From Bog-756 sp963776225 (GTDB lineage Bacteria > Actinomycetota > Acidimicrobiia > Acidimicrobiales > RAAP-2), in assembly GCA_963776225.1 (NCBI GenBank), contig CAVZLL010000003.1, positions 310,001-374,000 of the forward strand: a stretch of 64,000 nucleotides of DNA. The letters run 5' to 3'. The notes under the pieces are model-generated. The model ran no database searches and was not told the origin of the DNA. It saw nothing but the letters and a program-made list of their open reading frames with translations. The position numbers and the translations under genes were made by a program. Positions within the stretch are counted from its first letter, which is position 1, and each line of letters starts with the position of its first letter. Positions 43,553-52,794 of this stretch are shown here, piece by piece.

Positions 43553-44326
43553 GTGGACGAAGACCGGACGGGCGCCGCGGATGGCGGGGGTCGCGCCCGG
43601 GCCACGGTCGCGGCCGCAGACCTCTCGGGTGGTCCGATCCCGGTCCATGTGGCCTGCGTGATGGATGGCAACGGCCGCTGGGCCGCCCGCCGCGGGCTCC
43701 CACGCACCGAGGGGCACGCTGCCGGAGAGGCAGCGCTGCTGGATGCGGTCGAAGGCGCCCTCGAGCTCGGCATCCCCTGGATCACCATGTACGCCTTCTC
43801 GACCGAGAACTGGCGACGGCCACCCGACGAGGTCCGTTACCTGATGGGCTTCAACGAGAGCCTCCTGGTCCGCCGGCGCGACGAGCTGTACGAGAAGGGT
43901 GTCCGGATCCGCTTCGCGGGCCGCCGCGACTGGCGGGTCCCCAAACGGGTCCTGCGGCGGATGGACGAGTCCACCGAGCTGACCCGGCACAACCGGCGTT
44001 GCACGCTCACCATGGCATTCAATTACGGCGGGCGGGCCGAGATCGTGGACGCGGTGCGGGACCTGGTCGCCGACGGGGTCCGCCCGGAGAAGGTGAGCGA
44101 GAAGGCCATCCGTTCTCGCCTCTACCATCCCGACCAGCCCGATCCGGACCTGGTCATCCGCACCTCCGGTGAGCACCGCATCTCTAATTTCCTGCTCTGG
44201 CAGCTCGCCTACAGCGAGCTGGTCTTCGACGACGTGCTCTGGCCCGACTTCCGCCGTGGCCACCTCTTCGCCGCGGTGGAGGACTTCCAGCGGCGCCACC
44301 GCCGGTACGGCGGGGTGACCGGATGA
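43553..44326 (+). CDS. uppS: Isoprenyl transferase (undecaprenyl/decaprenyl diphosphate synthase)
   Basis: The product is 257 residues. After a Gly/Ala-rich leader come the signatures HVACVMDGNGRWAARRGLPR (catalytic Asp), YAFSTENWRRPPDEV, and RTSGEHRISNFLLWQLAYSE. These define cis-prenyltransferases. It makes the polyprenyl carrier lipid for peptidoglycan and surface glycans. The chain length is not predictable by eye. ATGA overlap with the following small membrane protein, then recO. Confidence 0.95.
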   Translation: MDEDRTGAADGGGRARATVAAADLSGGPIPVHVACVMDGNGRWAARRGLPRTEGHAAGEAALLDAVEGALELGIPWITMYAFSTENWRRPPDEVRYLMGFNESLLVRRRDELYEKGVRIRFAGRRDWRVPKRVLRRMDESTELTRHNRRCTLTMAFNYGGRAEIVDAVRDLVADGVRPEKVSEKAIRSRLYHPDQPDPDLVIRTSGEHRISNFLLWQLAYSELVFDDVLWPDFRRGHLFAAVEDFQRRHRRYGGVTG

Positions 44327-44634
44327 GGACCCGCGGCCCCGCGGGCGGTCGGGGTGACCGAGGCGACGCCGGCGGGGTCTGGATCATGACCGGATGGGTG
44401 GCCGGCCTGCTGGTCTACGCCGGGGTGGTGCTGATGGCCGTGGCCGGCTTCACCGCGGTCCTCCCGTTGGTCGTCGTCCCGCCGGTGCTCCTCGCGCTCA
44501 TCGGCGGAGGCAACCTGCTCGGTGGCCGGACCCATGGCCAGGCTTCCCGAGCCTCGAACCGATCCGGCGGCGAGCCGCCCGCCGCGGGACCCGGCGTCAC
44601 CGGTGCCGCCGGGGAGCCCGGCCCGACCCCGTGA
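44323..44634 (+). CDS. Small membrane protein between uppS and recO
   Basis: The product is 103 residues from ATG 44323, overlapping the uppS stop by four bases. A Gly/Arg-rich N-terminus precedes two adjacent hydrophobic segments (VAGLLVYAGVVLMAVAGFTA and LPLVVVPPVLLALIGG), followed by a Gly/Pro-rich tail. The next gene, recO, starts at GTG 44631 inside its stop. No family recognised. The tight overlaps on both sides argue that it is real. Confidence 0.65.
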   Translation: MRTRGPAGGRGDRGDAGGVWIMTGWVAGLLVYAGVVLMAVAGFTAVLPLVVVPPVLLALIGGGNLLGGRTHGQASRASNRSGGEPPAAGPGVTGAAGEPGPTP

Positions 44635-45356
44635 CCCAGTTCCGCGATCGGGGGGTCGTCCTGCGCACCATCCGGCTCGGTGAAGCGGACCGGATCATCA
44701 CCCTGATGACCGAGCGGCACGGGAAGGTGCGTGCGGTGGCCAAAGGAGTGCGCCGCACCACCTCCAAGTTCGGTGCGCGCCTCGAGCCCCTGACCCATGT
44801 CGCCCTGCTCGGATGGCAGGGCCGTGGCGACCTCGACATCGTCAACCAGGTCGAGACCATCGACACCTTCCGGGCGGTGCGGGAGGACCTCGACCGGATG
44901 TCGGCTGCGCTCTCGATGCTCGAGGTGGTCGACCAGGTCGGCCAGGAGCGGCACGCCAATCCCCCTCTCTACGAGATGGTGGTGGGTGCGATCGGCGCGC
45001 TGGCCGTGCGTGACTCGCCGATGGTTGCGCCGGCGTTCTTCCTCAAGGTGCTGGCCCTCGAGGGATCGGCTCCGGTGCTGGACGGGTGCGTGTCGTGCGG
45101 CGAGGAGGACGACGCGCAGCTGGTCGCGTTCGACCTCGTCGAGGGCGGGGTGCTCTGCCGCCGGTGCCGGCGGGGGCGGGCGCTCAGTCCCGGGGGGCTC
45201 TCGCTGCTGCGGCGGACGCTCGGGGGCGGGCTGTCGGGGGTGCTCGCCGAGCCCAGGTCGGCGGTCACCGACGAGGTGGCGGCCCTGGCCACCGAGGCGA
45301 TCGAGGTCCACCTCGATCGCCGACTGCGCTCGGTCCACACCGGCCAGGTGTCCTGA
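44631..45356 (+). CDS. recO: DNA repair protein RecO
   Basis: The product is 241 residues from GTG 44631. The N-terminal OB fold reads FRDRGVVLRTIRLGEADRII and KVRAVAKGVRRTTSKFGARL, diagnostic of RecO. The helical middle follows (FLKVLALEGSAPVLDGCVSC). The zinc site is CVSCGEEDDAQ with CRRCRRG. RecO loads RecA on SSB-covered DNA with RecR. Overlaps the preceding stop by four bases; hemW follows directly. Confidence 0.94.
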   Translation: MTQFRDRGVVLRTIRLGEADRIITLMTERHGKVRAVAKGVRRTTSKFGARLEPLTHVALLGWQGRGDLDIVNQVETIDTFRAVREDLDRMSAALSMLEVVDQVGQERHANPPLYEMVVGAIGALAVRDSPMVAPAFFLKVLALEGSAPVLDGCVSCGEEDDAQLVAFDLVEGGVLCRRCRRGRALSPGGLSLLRRTLGGGLSGVLAEPRSAVTDEVAALATEAIEVHLDRRLRSVHTGQVS

Positions 45357-46517
45357 GTGACGGGTGCCGGGCCGGAGCCGGAAGGGCCGGCCTCCTTCGG
45401 CGTCTACGTCCATATCCCCTTCTGCCGTGAGCGCTGCGACTACTGCGCGTTCGCCACCTACACCGACCGCGACCACCTGATGGAGGACTACATCGCATCG
45501 TGCGTGACCGAGCTGGCCCGCGCCGTCGAGCGCGAACGGATGCCGCCGGCCACGTCGGTCTTCTTCGGCGGGGGGACCCCGTCCCGGCTCCCCGCCGAGC
45601 TCCTGGTCTCCGTCCTCGAGGCAGTGCACCGTCGTCCCGGCGCCGAGGTCACCGTCGAGTGCAATCCGGAGGACGTCGATCCCGGCCGTCTGGCGGCCTA
45701 CCGGTCTGCAGGGGTCACCCGGATCTCCCTCGGCGTCCAGTCCACCGTCGCCCACGTGCTCGAGGGCCTTGGTCGCACCCACGGCACCGCTGAGGTCACG
45801 GACGCCGCCTCAGCGGTGAGCTCGGCGGGTTTCGCCTCCTGGAACGTCGACCTCATCATCGGCGGCGCGGGCGAGCGCGACGAGGACTGGGCGCGCAGCC
45901 TCGACGAGGTGCTCACGCTGGGCCCGCCCCACCTGAGCATCTACAGCCTCACCGTGGAGCCGGGGACGCCCCTCGCCCGGACGCCCGAGCGGCATCCGTC
46001 TGACGACGTCCAGGCCGACCGCTACGAGACGGCCGACCGGGTTCTCGGCGAGGCGGGTTACGACTGGGAGGAGCTCTCCAACTGGGCCCGGGAGGGCCAC
46101 CGGTGCCGCCACAACCAGCTCTACTGGTCCCAGGGCGACTACCGAGGGATCGGGTCGGCGGCCCACTCCCACCGTCGCGGACGGCGGTGGTGGAACGTCC
46201 GCACCCCCGAGCGCTACGTCTCGCTGGTGGCGGCCGACCGGTGCACGACCGCAGGCGAGGAGGTGCTCGACCCCGCGCAGCGGCGCCGGGAGGCCCTCGC
46301 GCTCTCGTTGCGCACCCCGGCCGGTGTCCCCTCCGGGGCGCTGCCCGACCACCCGGACCTCGACGGGCTGGTCGACCGGGTCGACGGCCGGGCGGTGCTC
46401 ACCCTGCGCGGCCGGCTGCTGGCCAACGTGGTCACCGCGCGTCTCGCTGACACCGACGACCGTGCCGCACCGGAAGGCGCATCCTGCGGGCCCGGTACGA
46501 TGCCTCCCTATGCCTGA
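45357..46517 (+). CDS. hemW: Heme chaperone HemW (radical SAM)
   Basis: The product is 386 residues from GTG 45357, immediately after the recO stop. The radical-SAM cluster is HIPFCRERCDYCAF, i.e. CxxxCxYCxF, without the fourth Cys of the HemN coproporphyrinogen oxidases. FFGGGTPSRLP, VECNPEDVD, RISLGVQS and NVDLIIGGAG are the usual family motifs; the last has G where GLPG is common. The C-terminal domain with GIGSAAHSH is present. It is often misnamed oxygen-independent coproporphyrinogen oxidase. Confidence 0.92.
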   Translation: MTGAGPEPEGPASFGVYVHIPFCRERCDYCAFATYTDRDHLMEDYIASCVTELARAVERERMPPATSVFFGGGTPSRLPAELLVSVLEAVHRRPGAEVTVECNPEDVDPGRLAAYRSAGVTRISLGVQSTVAHVLEGLGRTHGTAEVTDAASAVSSAGFASWNVDLIIGGAGERDEDWARSLDEVLTLGPPHLSIYSLTVEPGTPLARTPERHPSDDVQADRYETADRVLGEAGYDWEELSNWAREGHRCRHNQLYWSQGDYRGIGSAAHSHRRGRRWWNVRTPERYVSLVAADRCTTAGEEVLDPAQRRREALALSLRTPAGVPSGALPDHPDLDGLVDRVDGRAVLTLRGRLLANVVTARLADTDDRAAPEGASCGPGTMPPYA

Positions 46518-47883
46518 ACCCGACGCGCCCGACGCGCCCGACGACCTCATGGAGAAGGTGGTCGGCCTCTGCAAGCGGCGTGGGTTCATCTTCCAGTCGG
46601 CGGAGATCTACGGGGGGTTCCGCTCGACCTATGACTACGGTCCGCTGGGGGTGAACCTGCTCCGGAACGTCAAGAACGCCTGGTGGGAAGCCATGGTGCA
46701 GCGGCGCGACGACGTGGTCGGGCTCGACGCGGCGATCCTCTCGCCGCCCGCGGTGTGGGAGGCATCGGGCCATCTCTCCAACTTCACCGATCCCCTGGTC
46801 GACTGCCGCAACTGCCATCAGCGCTGGAGGGAGGACAAGATCGACGGGGAGTGCCCGGCCTGCGGGTCCACCGAGTTCACCCCGGCGCGGGCTTTCAACC
46901 TCATGTTCAAGACCCACGCCGGCCCGATCGAGGACGAGGGCGCCGTCGCCTACCTGCGCCCCGAGACGGCCCAGGGGATGTTCGTCAACTTCGCAAACGT
47001 GCTCCAGACCACCCGCAAGCGCCCCCCGTTCGGGATCGCACAGGTCGGCAAGTCCTTCCGCAACGAGATCACCCCCCAGAACTTCGTGTTCCGGACCCGC
47101 GAGTTCGAGCAGATGGAGATGGAGTTCTTCGTCCCCCCGACAGAGGCCGACCGCTGGTTCGCCTACTGGGTGGACGAGCGCTACCGCTGGTACCGGGACC
47201 TCGGCATCCCCGGCTCGGAGCTGCGCCTGCGCCACCACGAGGCCGACGAGCTCTCCCACTACTCGACGGCAACCGCCGACGTGGAGTTCCTCTTTCCCTG
47301 GGGCTGGGACGAGCTCGAGGGCATCGCCAACCGGACCGACTTCGACCTGCGGGCCCACGCCGAGGCGTCCGGTGAACGGCTCGAGTACTTCGACCAGGCA
47401 ACCAACGAGCGGTACGTCCCCTACGTGATCGAGCCGGCCGCCGGAGCCACCCGGGCGATGATGGCCTTCCTGCTCTCTTCCTATGCGGAGGACGAGGTGG
47501 GCGGTGAGGCGCGGGTGGTGCTCCGTCTGCACCCCCGGCTCGCTCCGTACCAGGTCGCGGTGCTCCCGCTCTCCAAGAAGGAGGAGCTCGAGCCACTGTC
47601 ACGCGAGGTGCTGTCCCTGCTGCAGACCCACCTCATGTGCGACTACGACACCACCCAGTCCATCGGCAAGCGGTACCGCCGCCAGGACGAGGTGGGCACA
47701 CCGTGGTGCGTCACCGTCGACTTCCAATCGATCGACGACCACGCGGTCACCGTCCGGGACCGGGATACCACCGAACAGGTACGGGTCCCGATCGGAGAGC
47801 TGCTCGCGGGCCTCCGCGGCCGCCTCGACGCATCGTGGGCTCCGGGCGGTCCGGGGTCCGGCCGCCCGATGGCCTCCGGGTAG
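46510..47883 (+). CDS. glyS: Glycyl-tRNA synthetase (class II, dimeric type)
   Basis: The product is 457 residues from ATG 46510. TACGAT eight bases upstream is a possible near-leaderless promoter; the start overlaps the hemW end by eight bases. Motifs: LMEKVVGLCKRRGFIFQSAE, YDYGPLGVNLLRNVK, a zinc ribbon CRNCHQRW..CPACGS, motif 2 QVGKSFRNEITPQNFVFRTR, EFEQMEMEFF and motif 3 IEPAAGATRAMMAFLL. The anticodon-binding domain ends in GTPWCVTVDFQ. It attaches glycine to tRNA-Gly. This is the alpha2 GlyQS-like type, not the alpha2-beta2 type. Confidence 0.96.
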   Translation: MPEPDAPDAPDDLMEKVVGLCKRRGFIFQSAEIYGGFRSTYDYGPLGVNLLRNVKNAWWEAMVQRRDDVVGLDAAILSPPAVWEASGHLSNFTDPLVDCRNCHQRWREDKIDGECPACGSTEFTPARAFNLMFKTHAGPIEDEGAVAYLRPETAQGMFVNFANVLQTTRKRPPFGIAQVGKSFRNEITPQNFVFRTREFEQMEMEFFVPPTEADRWFAYWVDERYRWYRDLGIPGSELRLRHHEADELSHYSTATADVEFLFPWGWDELEGIANRTDFDLRAHAEASGERLEYFDQATNERYVPYVIEPAAGATRAMMAFLLSSYAEDEVGGEARVVLRLHPRLAPYQVAVLPLSKKEELEPLSREVLSLLQTHLMCDYDTTQSIGKRYRRQDEVGTPWCVTVDFQSIDDHAVTVRDRDTTEQVRVPIGELLAGLRGRLDASWAPGGPGSGRPMASG

Positions 47884-47979
47884 GCTGTCCGATCGGCGAT
47901 CCCGGCCGCGCGTCGGCCGCGCGCCGGTCGCACCCTCTCCGTGCCACCAGCGGACCTGCCATCAGAGGAGACCCGCCCG

Positions 47980-50901
47980 ATGCCGTACGTCTTCGACTTC
48001 GACCACTCGCACCGCAAGCCGCCCATGGAGCTGAAGGACCTCCTCGGGGGCAAGGGGGCCAACCTCGCCGAGATGACCTCCGTGCTCGGGCTGCCGGTGC
48101 CCCCGGGGTTCACCATCTCGACGACTACCTGCCGCGCCTACCTGGAGGGCGGGTGGCCGGAAGGCCTGACCGCGGAGATCGCCAAGGCGCGTGCCCGGCT
48201 CGAGAAGCAGATGGGGAAGCGGATCGGCGACCCGGGCGACCCGCTGCTCGTCTCGGTCCGGTCGGGTGCCAAGTTCTCCATGCCCGGCATGATGGACACC
48301 GTCCTCAACCTCGGCCTCAACGACGCCTCGGTTGCGGGCCTGGCGAAGCAGACCGACGACGAGCGCTTCGCCTACGACTCCTACCGACGCTTCGTGGCCA
48401 TGTACGGCAGGATCGTGCTCGACGTCCCCGGTCAGGAATTCGACTCGCTGCTCGACGCGGCCAAGGAGCTGGCCGGGACCACGTCGGACGCCGGGATCCC
48501 CATCGAGCTGCTCCGCTACCTGGTCGACGCGTACCAGCAGATCGTCGAGCGCCACACCGGATCGCCCTTCCCACAGGATCCCGACGAGCAGATGCGCGGC
48601 GCGATCGAGGCGGTCTTCGCATCCTGGAACGGTCCCCGCGCCATCGCGTACCGGGTCCGGGAGCAGATCCCCCACGACCTCGGCACCGCGGTCAACGTCC
48701 AGGCCATGGTCTTCGGCAACCGCGACGAACGTTCCGGCACCGGAGTCGGGTTCACCCGCGACCCGGCCACCGGTGCGGTCGGCGAGTACGGCGACTTCCT
48801 GGTCAACGCCCAGGGTGAGGACGTGGTTGCGGGCATCAGGAACACGGAGCCGCTGTCGGCGCTCCGAGACCGCTTCCCCGCCATCCACAAGGAGCTGCTC
48901 GCCATCTTCGGCCGCCTCGAGCGCCACTACCGGGACATGTGCGACACCGAGTTCACCATCGAGCAGGGCAAGCTGTGGATGCTCCAGACCCGGGTTGGCA
49001 AGCGCACCGGCAAGGCGGCACTGCGGATGGCCGTCGACATGGTCGGGGAACCGTCGATGCGGTTGACCAGGGACGAGGCTCTCGGCCGGATCACCGCCGA
49101 GCATCTCGAGCAGGTCCTCCACCCCCGCTTCGCATCGACCGGTCACCCGGTGCTGGTCAAGGGCCTCGCCGCCTCGCCGGGGGCCGCCGTCGGCAGGGTC
49201 TACCTGACCGCCGACGACGCGCAGGCTGCGGCCGGGCGCGGCGAGCCGGTGGTGCTCGTGCGCAGCGAGACCTCGCCGGAGGACGTCCACGGGATGCTCG
49301 CCGCCGAAGGCATCCTCACCGCCCGCGGCGGGCTGGTGAGTCACGCGGCGGTGGTCGCACGCGGCTGGGGCAAGCCAGCGGTGGTGGGTGCCGAGTCCCT
49401 GCGGATCGGCGCGGGGTCCTTCTCGGTGGGGGACATCGTCGTCGCAGAGGGGGACTGGATCTCCGTCGACGGCACCAACGGCATCGTCGTGCAGGGCCAG
49501 GTCCCGGTGATCCGCGGCGAGACGCCTCCCGAGTTCGCCACGATCCTGGGCTGGGCCGACGACGTCCGATCGGGGCATCTCGGGGTGCGGGCAAACGCCG
49601 ACAACGGACCGGACGCGACCAACGCCCGGGCGCACGGGGCAGAGGGCATCGGGCTGTGCCGCACCGAGCACATGTTCCTGGCGGAGGACCGGCTCCCGGT
49701 GGTCCGCAGGATGATCCTCGCCGCGACCGAGGTCGAGGAGGAGAGCGCCCTCGAAGCGCTCCGGCTCGCCCAGCGGGCGGACTTCGAGGAGATCCTCGAG
49801 GCCATGGACGGCCTACCGGTCACCATCCGGCTGCTCGATCCGCCGCTGCACGAATTCCTGCCCGACATCCAGGAGCTCGCGGTCAAGGAGGCGACCGTGG
49901 GGCTGACCGATGAGGAGTCCAAGCTCTACGAGGCGGCCAAGAGCTGGCACGAGGTCAACCCGATGCTCGGTACCCGCGGGGTGCGCCTCGGGGTGATCAA
50001 GCCGGGGCTGTACGCGATGCAGGTGCGCGCCCTGATGGAAGCCGCCCACGACCGGGTGGCGGCCGGTGGGCACCCGATCGTCGAGATCATGATCCCCCTG
50101 ACCGTGACCAGGGAGGAGCTGGCCCTGGCGCGCTCGTGGGTGGAGGAGGCGGTCGCCGAGACGCAGGCCGCCGCCGCGCTCGCTCCCGCCGCCGCGGCCG
50201 CCCGAGCCAAGGGTCCCGCCCGCTCGAGGGACGCCGGCGCGGCCGGGTCGCTCGAAGTGCTCATCGGGACCATGATCGAGACCCCGCGTGCGGCGCTCCG
50301 GGCCGGCGAGATCGCAGAGGTGGCCGACTTCTTCTCCTTCGGCACCAACGACCTGACCCAGATGACCTTCGGATTCAGCCGGGACGACGTGGAGGGGCGG
50401 ATGATGTCGGCCTACCTCGAAGAGGGACTCCTCAAGGCGAACCCCTTCGAGGTGGTCGACCCCGACGGGGTCGGTGAACTGGTCCGTCTCGGCGTCGAGC
50501 GGGGCCGGGCCGCCCGACCGACCCTCAAGGTGGGCGTCTGCGGGGAGCACGGCGGTGATCCGGAGTCGATCGCGACGTTCGCGGCCGCCGGTCTCGACTA
50601 CGTGAGCTGCTCGCCGTTCCGAGTGCCGATCGCCCGGCTGGCCGCCGCCCAGGCCGTGCTCGCCGGCGCCACGGCCATCGGCGCGAGGACCAAGCAGGCA
50701 CCAGCCTCGCCCAAGGGCACCGCCAAGAAGACACCGGCGAAGAAGGCGGCTGGGAAACCAGCTACCGCCAAGAGGGCCGCTGCGAAACCAGCCACCGCCA
50801 GGACGGCCACCGCCAGGACTGCCACCGCCAGGACTGCCACCGCCAAGAGGGCCACCGCCAAGAGGGCCACCACCAAGGGCCGGACCCGGTCGGGGCGCTA
50901 G
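47980..50901 (+). CDS. ppdK: Pyruvate phosphate dikinase with histone-like C-terminal tail
   Basis: The product is 973 residues from ATG 47980 (AGAGGAG upstream), against about 870-900 usual. The ATP-grasp domain has LKDLLGGKGANLAEMTSVLG and VSVRSGAKFSMPGMMDTVLN. The phospho-His domain has ILTARGGLVSHAAVVARGWG. The PEP/pyruvate domain has GIGLCRTEHMF, MIETPRAALRAGEIAEVADF, FSFGTNDLTQMTFGFSRDDV and VCGEHGGDPES. Two additions are unusual: an Ala-rich insert (AAAALAPAAAAARAKGPARS) and a final 75 residues of AKKTPAKKAAGKP and ATARTATAR repeats, like histone H1. The enzyme interconverts pyruvate and PEP using ATP and phosphate. Confidence 0.95.
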   Translation: MPYVFDFDHSHRKPPMELKDLLGGKGANLAEMTSVLGLPVPPGFTISTTTCRAYLEGGWPEGLTAEIAKARARLEKQMGKRIGDPGDPLLVSVRSGAKFSMPGMMDTVLNLGLNDASVAGLAKQTDDERFAYDSYRRFVAMYGRIVLDVPGQEFDSLLDAAKELAGTTSDAGIPIELLRYLVDAYQQIVERHTGSPFPQDPDEQMRGAIEAVFASWNGPRAIAYRVREQIPHDLGTAVNVQAMVFGNRDERSGTGVGFTRDPATGAVGEYGDFLVNAQGEDVVAGIRNTEPLSALRDRFPAIHKELLAIFGRLERHYRDMCDTEFTIEQGKLWMLQTRVGKRTGKAALRMAVDMVGEPSMRLTRDEALGRITAEHLEQVLHPRFASTGHPVLVKGLAASPGAAVGRVYLTADDAQAAAGRGEPVVLVRSETSPEDVHGMLAAEGILTARGGLVSHAAVVARGWGKPAVVGAESLRIGAGSFSVGDIVVAEGDWISVDGTNGIVVQGQVPVIRGETPPEFATILGWADDVRSGHLGVRANADNGPDATNARAHGAEGIGLCRTEHMFLAEDRLPVVRRMILAATEVEEESALEALRLAQRADFEEILEAMDGLPVTIRLLDPPLHEFLPDIQELAVKEATVGLTDEESKLYEAAKSWHEVNPMLGTRGVRLGVIKPGLYAMQVRALMEAAHDRVAAGGHPIVEIMIPLTVTREELALARSWVEEAVAETQAAAALAPAAAAARAKGPARSRDAGAAGSLEVLIGTMIETPRAALRAGEIAEVADFFSFGTNDLTQMTFGFSRDDVEGRMMSAYLEEGLLKANPFEVVDPDGVGELVRLGVERGRAARPTLKVGVCGEHGGDPESIATFAAAGLDYVSCSPFRVPIARLAAAQAVLAGATAIGARTKQAPASPKGTAKKTPAKKAAGKPATAKRAAAKPATARTATARTATARTATAKRATAKRATTKGRTRSGR

Positions 50902-50964
50902 TCAGGACCAGGTCGGCGGTCCGGTCGGTCCGGGCGCCCCCACGCTGGGGTACCGTCGCACGCC

Positions 50965-52794
50965 ATGGGCATTCCCGACGAGGACGTGGCCCGGGTCCGG
51001 GCGGCGACGGACATCGTCGCCCTGGTCGGCGAGCACGCAGCGCTCAAACGGCAGGGGCAGCGATGGGTGGGGCTCTGCCCCTTCCACGGTGAGAAGACGC
51101 CCTCCTTCAGCGTGAACGCCGAGGCCGGGCTCTACTACTGCTTCGGGTGCCAGGAGAAGGGCGACGCCATCAGCTTCGTCCGTGCCGTCGAGCACCTCGA
51201 CTTCGTCGACGCGGTCCGTCGCCTTGCCGACAAGGCCGGCATCACCATCAGGGAAGAGGGCGGCACGGGTCGCGACAGTCAGCGCCGGAAGATCTTCCTC
51301 GACGCGATGGAGCAGGCGACCGAGTGGTACCACCAGCGCCTTCTGACAGGACCCGATGCCGGTCAGGCCCGCGACTACCTGCGCAGTCGGGGCTACGGGG
51401 GCGCCGTCGTGCGCCGGTTCCGCCTCGGATGGGCACCGGAGGGCTGGGACATCCTCTGCGTCGCCCTGAAGCTGACCGAGGACGTGGCCGTCGGGTCCGG
51501 GCTCGGCTTCGTCAACCGCGGAGGGCGTCTCCAGGACGCCTTCCGGGCCCGTGTCCTCTTCCCCGTCTGCGACCCCTCGGGCCACCCGGTGGCGTTCGGT
51601 GGCCGGGTGCTGCCCGGCAGTCCCGATCCCGCCAAGTACAAGAACAGCGCCGAGACGCCGATCTACTCGAAGCGGCGGACCCTCTACGCCCTCAACTGGG
51701 CCAAGCAGGACATCATCTCGACCGGCGAGGTGGTGGTCTGTGAGGGCTACACCGACGTGATCGGCTGCTTCGAGGCCGGCATTCCACGGGCGGTGGCCAC
51801 CTGCGGGACGGCCCTCGCCGAGGAGCACGTCCGCTTGCTCCGGAACTTCGCGACCCGGATCGTGCTGGCCTTCGACGCCGACGGGGCCGGACAGTCGGCC
51901 GCCGGCCGCTTCTACGAGTGGGAGCGTCGTCTGGAGATCGATGTGGCCGTCGCCGCGCTCCCGGCAGGGGCGGATCCGGCCGACCTGGCCCGGAGCGATC
52001 CCGGTGCCCTGCTGGCCGCGGTCGAGGGCGCAACGCCCTTCCTCGAATTCCGGCTCACCCGCATCCTCGACGCGGCTGACCTCTCCACCGCCGAGGGCCG
52101 AGCCCGCGCGGCGGACCACGCCCTCGCCGCGATCGCCGAGCACCCCGACGACCTGGTCCGCGACCAGTACGTGATGCAGGTGGCGGAGCGGTGCCGGCTG
52201 GAGCCCGCCTCCTTGCGGGACCGCCTCGAGCGCATCCGGCGGGACGGGCCCGATCCCCACGAGCCGAATTCGCGCCGGTCGGTCCGGCCGGAGCCATCGG
52301 ACCGCACCCGGACCGGCGGCGGGCCGGGTCGCACCGCGGCTGGCACGGCGCGGGAGTTCCGGCCGGGCCTCGAGGCCCTTCGCCTGGCCATCCACCGTCC
52401 CGAGGAGGTCGGCGACCGGCTGCAGGCCGCCCTGTTCGGTGACCCGGTCCAGCGCGCCGCGTTCGAGGCCCTGGTCGAGTCCGACGACCTGCATCGGGCA
52501 ATCGACGGCGCAGCTCCCGACGTGCAGACCCTGCTGGTGCGCCTGAGCGTGGAGGAGCCCCGGTCCGATCCCGACGACGTGGTGGTGCAGCTGGTCCGCG
52601 ACGCGGTCCGCCGTGAGCTGCCGCATCTCACGGTCGAGGCCCGGTCCTCACCGGCTGCCATGGAGGAGGCCGCGTCGGTGGCCGCCAGGCTCCAGGAGCT
52701 GGACGATCCCCACACCTCGGTCGCAGTGGCGGACAGGTTGGTAGCCTGGCTCGTGGTGAGGTCGCACACGAACGGAACCGGGCGGGGCGGATGA
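50965..52794 (+). CDS. dnaG: DNA primase DnaG
   Basis: The product is 609 residues from ATG 50965. TACCGT lies eight bases upstream, so the message is leaderless or nearly so. The zinc finger is CPFHGEKTPSFSVN..YYCFGCQEKGD (CHC2). The TOPRIM core follows, with EVVVCEGYTDVIGCFEAGIP and IVLAFDADGAGQSAAGRFY. A DnaB-binding helical C-terminus with Arg/Pro-rich linker ends the protein. It makes RNA primers at the fork. The stop overlaps the sigA start (ATGA), the classic macromolecular-synthesis pairing. Confidence 0.97.
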   Translation: MGIPDEDVARVRAATDIVALVGEHAALKRQGQRWVGLCPFHGEKTPSFSVNAEAGLYYCFGCQEKGDAISFVRAVEHLDFVDAVRRLADKAGITIREEGGTGRDSQRRKIFLDAMEQATEWYHQRLLTGPDAGQARDYLRSRGYGGAVVRRFRLGWAPEGWDILCVALKLTEDVAVGSGLGFVNRGGRLQDAFRARVLFPVCDPSGHPVAFGGRVLPGSPDPAKYKNSAETPIYSKRRTLYALNWAKQDIISTGEVVVCEGYTDVIGCFEAGIPRAVATCGTALAEEHVRLLRNFATRIVLAFDADGAGQSAAGRFYEWERRLEIDVAVAALPAGADPADLARSDPGALLAAVEGATPFLEFRLTRILDAADLSTAEGRARAADHALAAIAEHPDDLVRDQYVMQVAERCRLEPASLRDRLERIRRDGPDPHEPNSRRSVRPEPSDRTRTGGGPGRTAAGTAREFRPGLEALRLAIHRPEEVGDRLQAALFGDPVQRAAFEALVESDDLHRAIDGAAPDVQTLLVRLSVEEPRSDPDDVVVQLVRDAVRRELPHLTVEARSSPAAMEEAASVAARLQELDDPHTSVAVADRLVAWLVVRSHTNGTGRGG

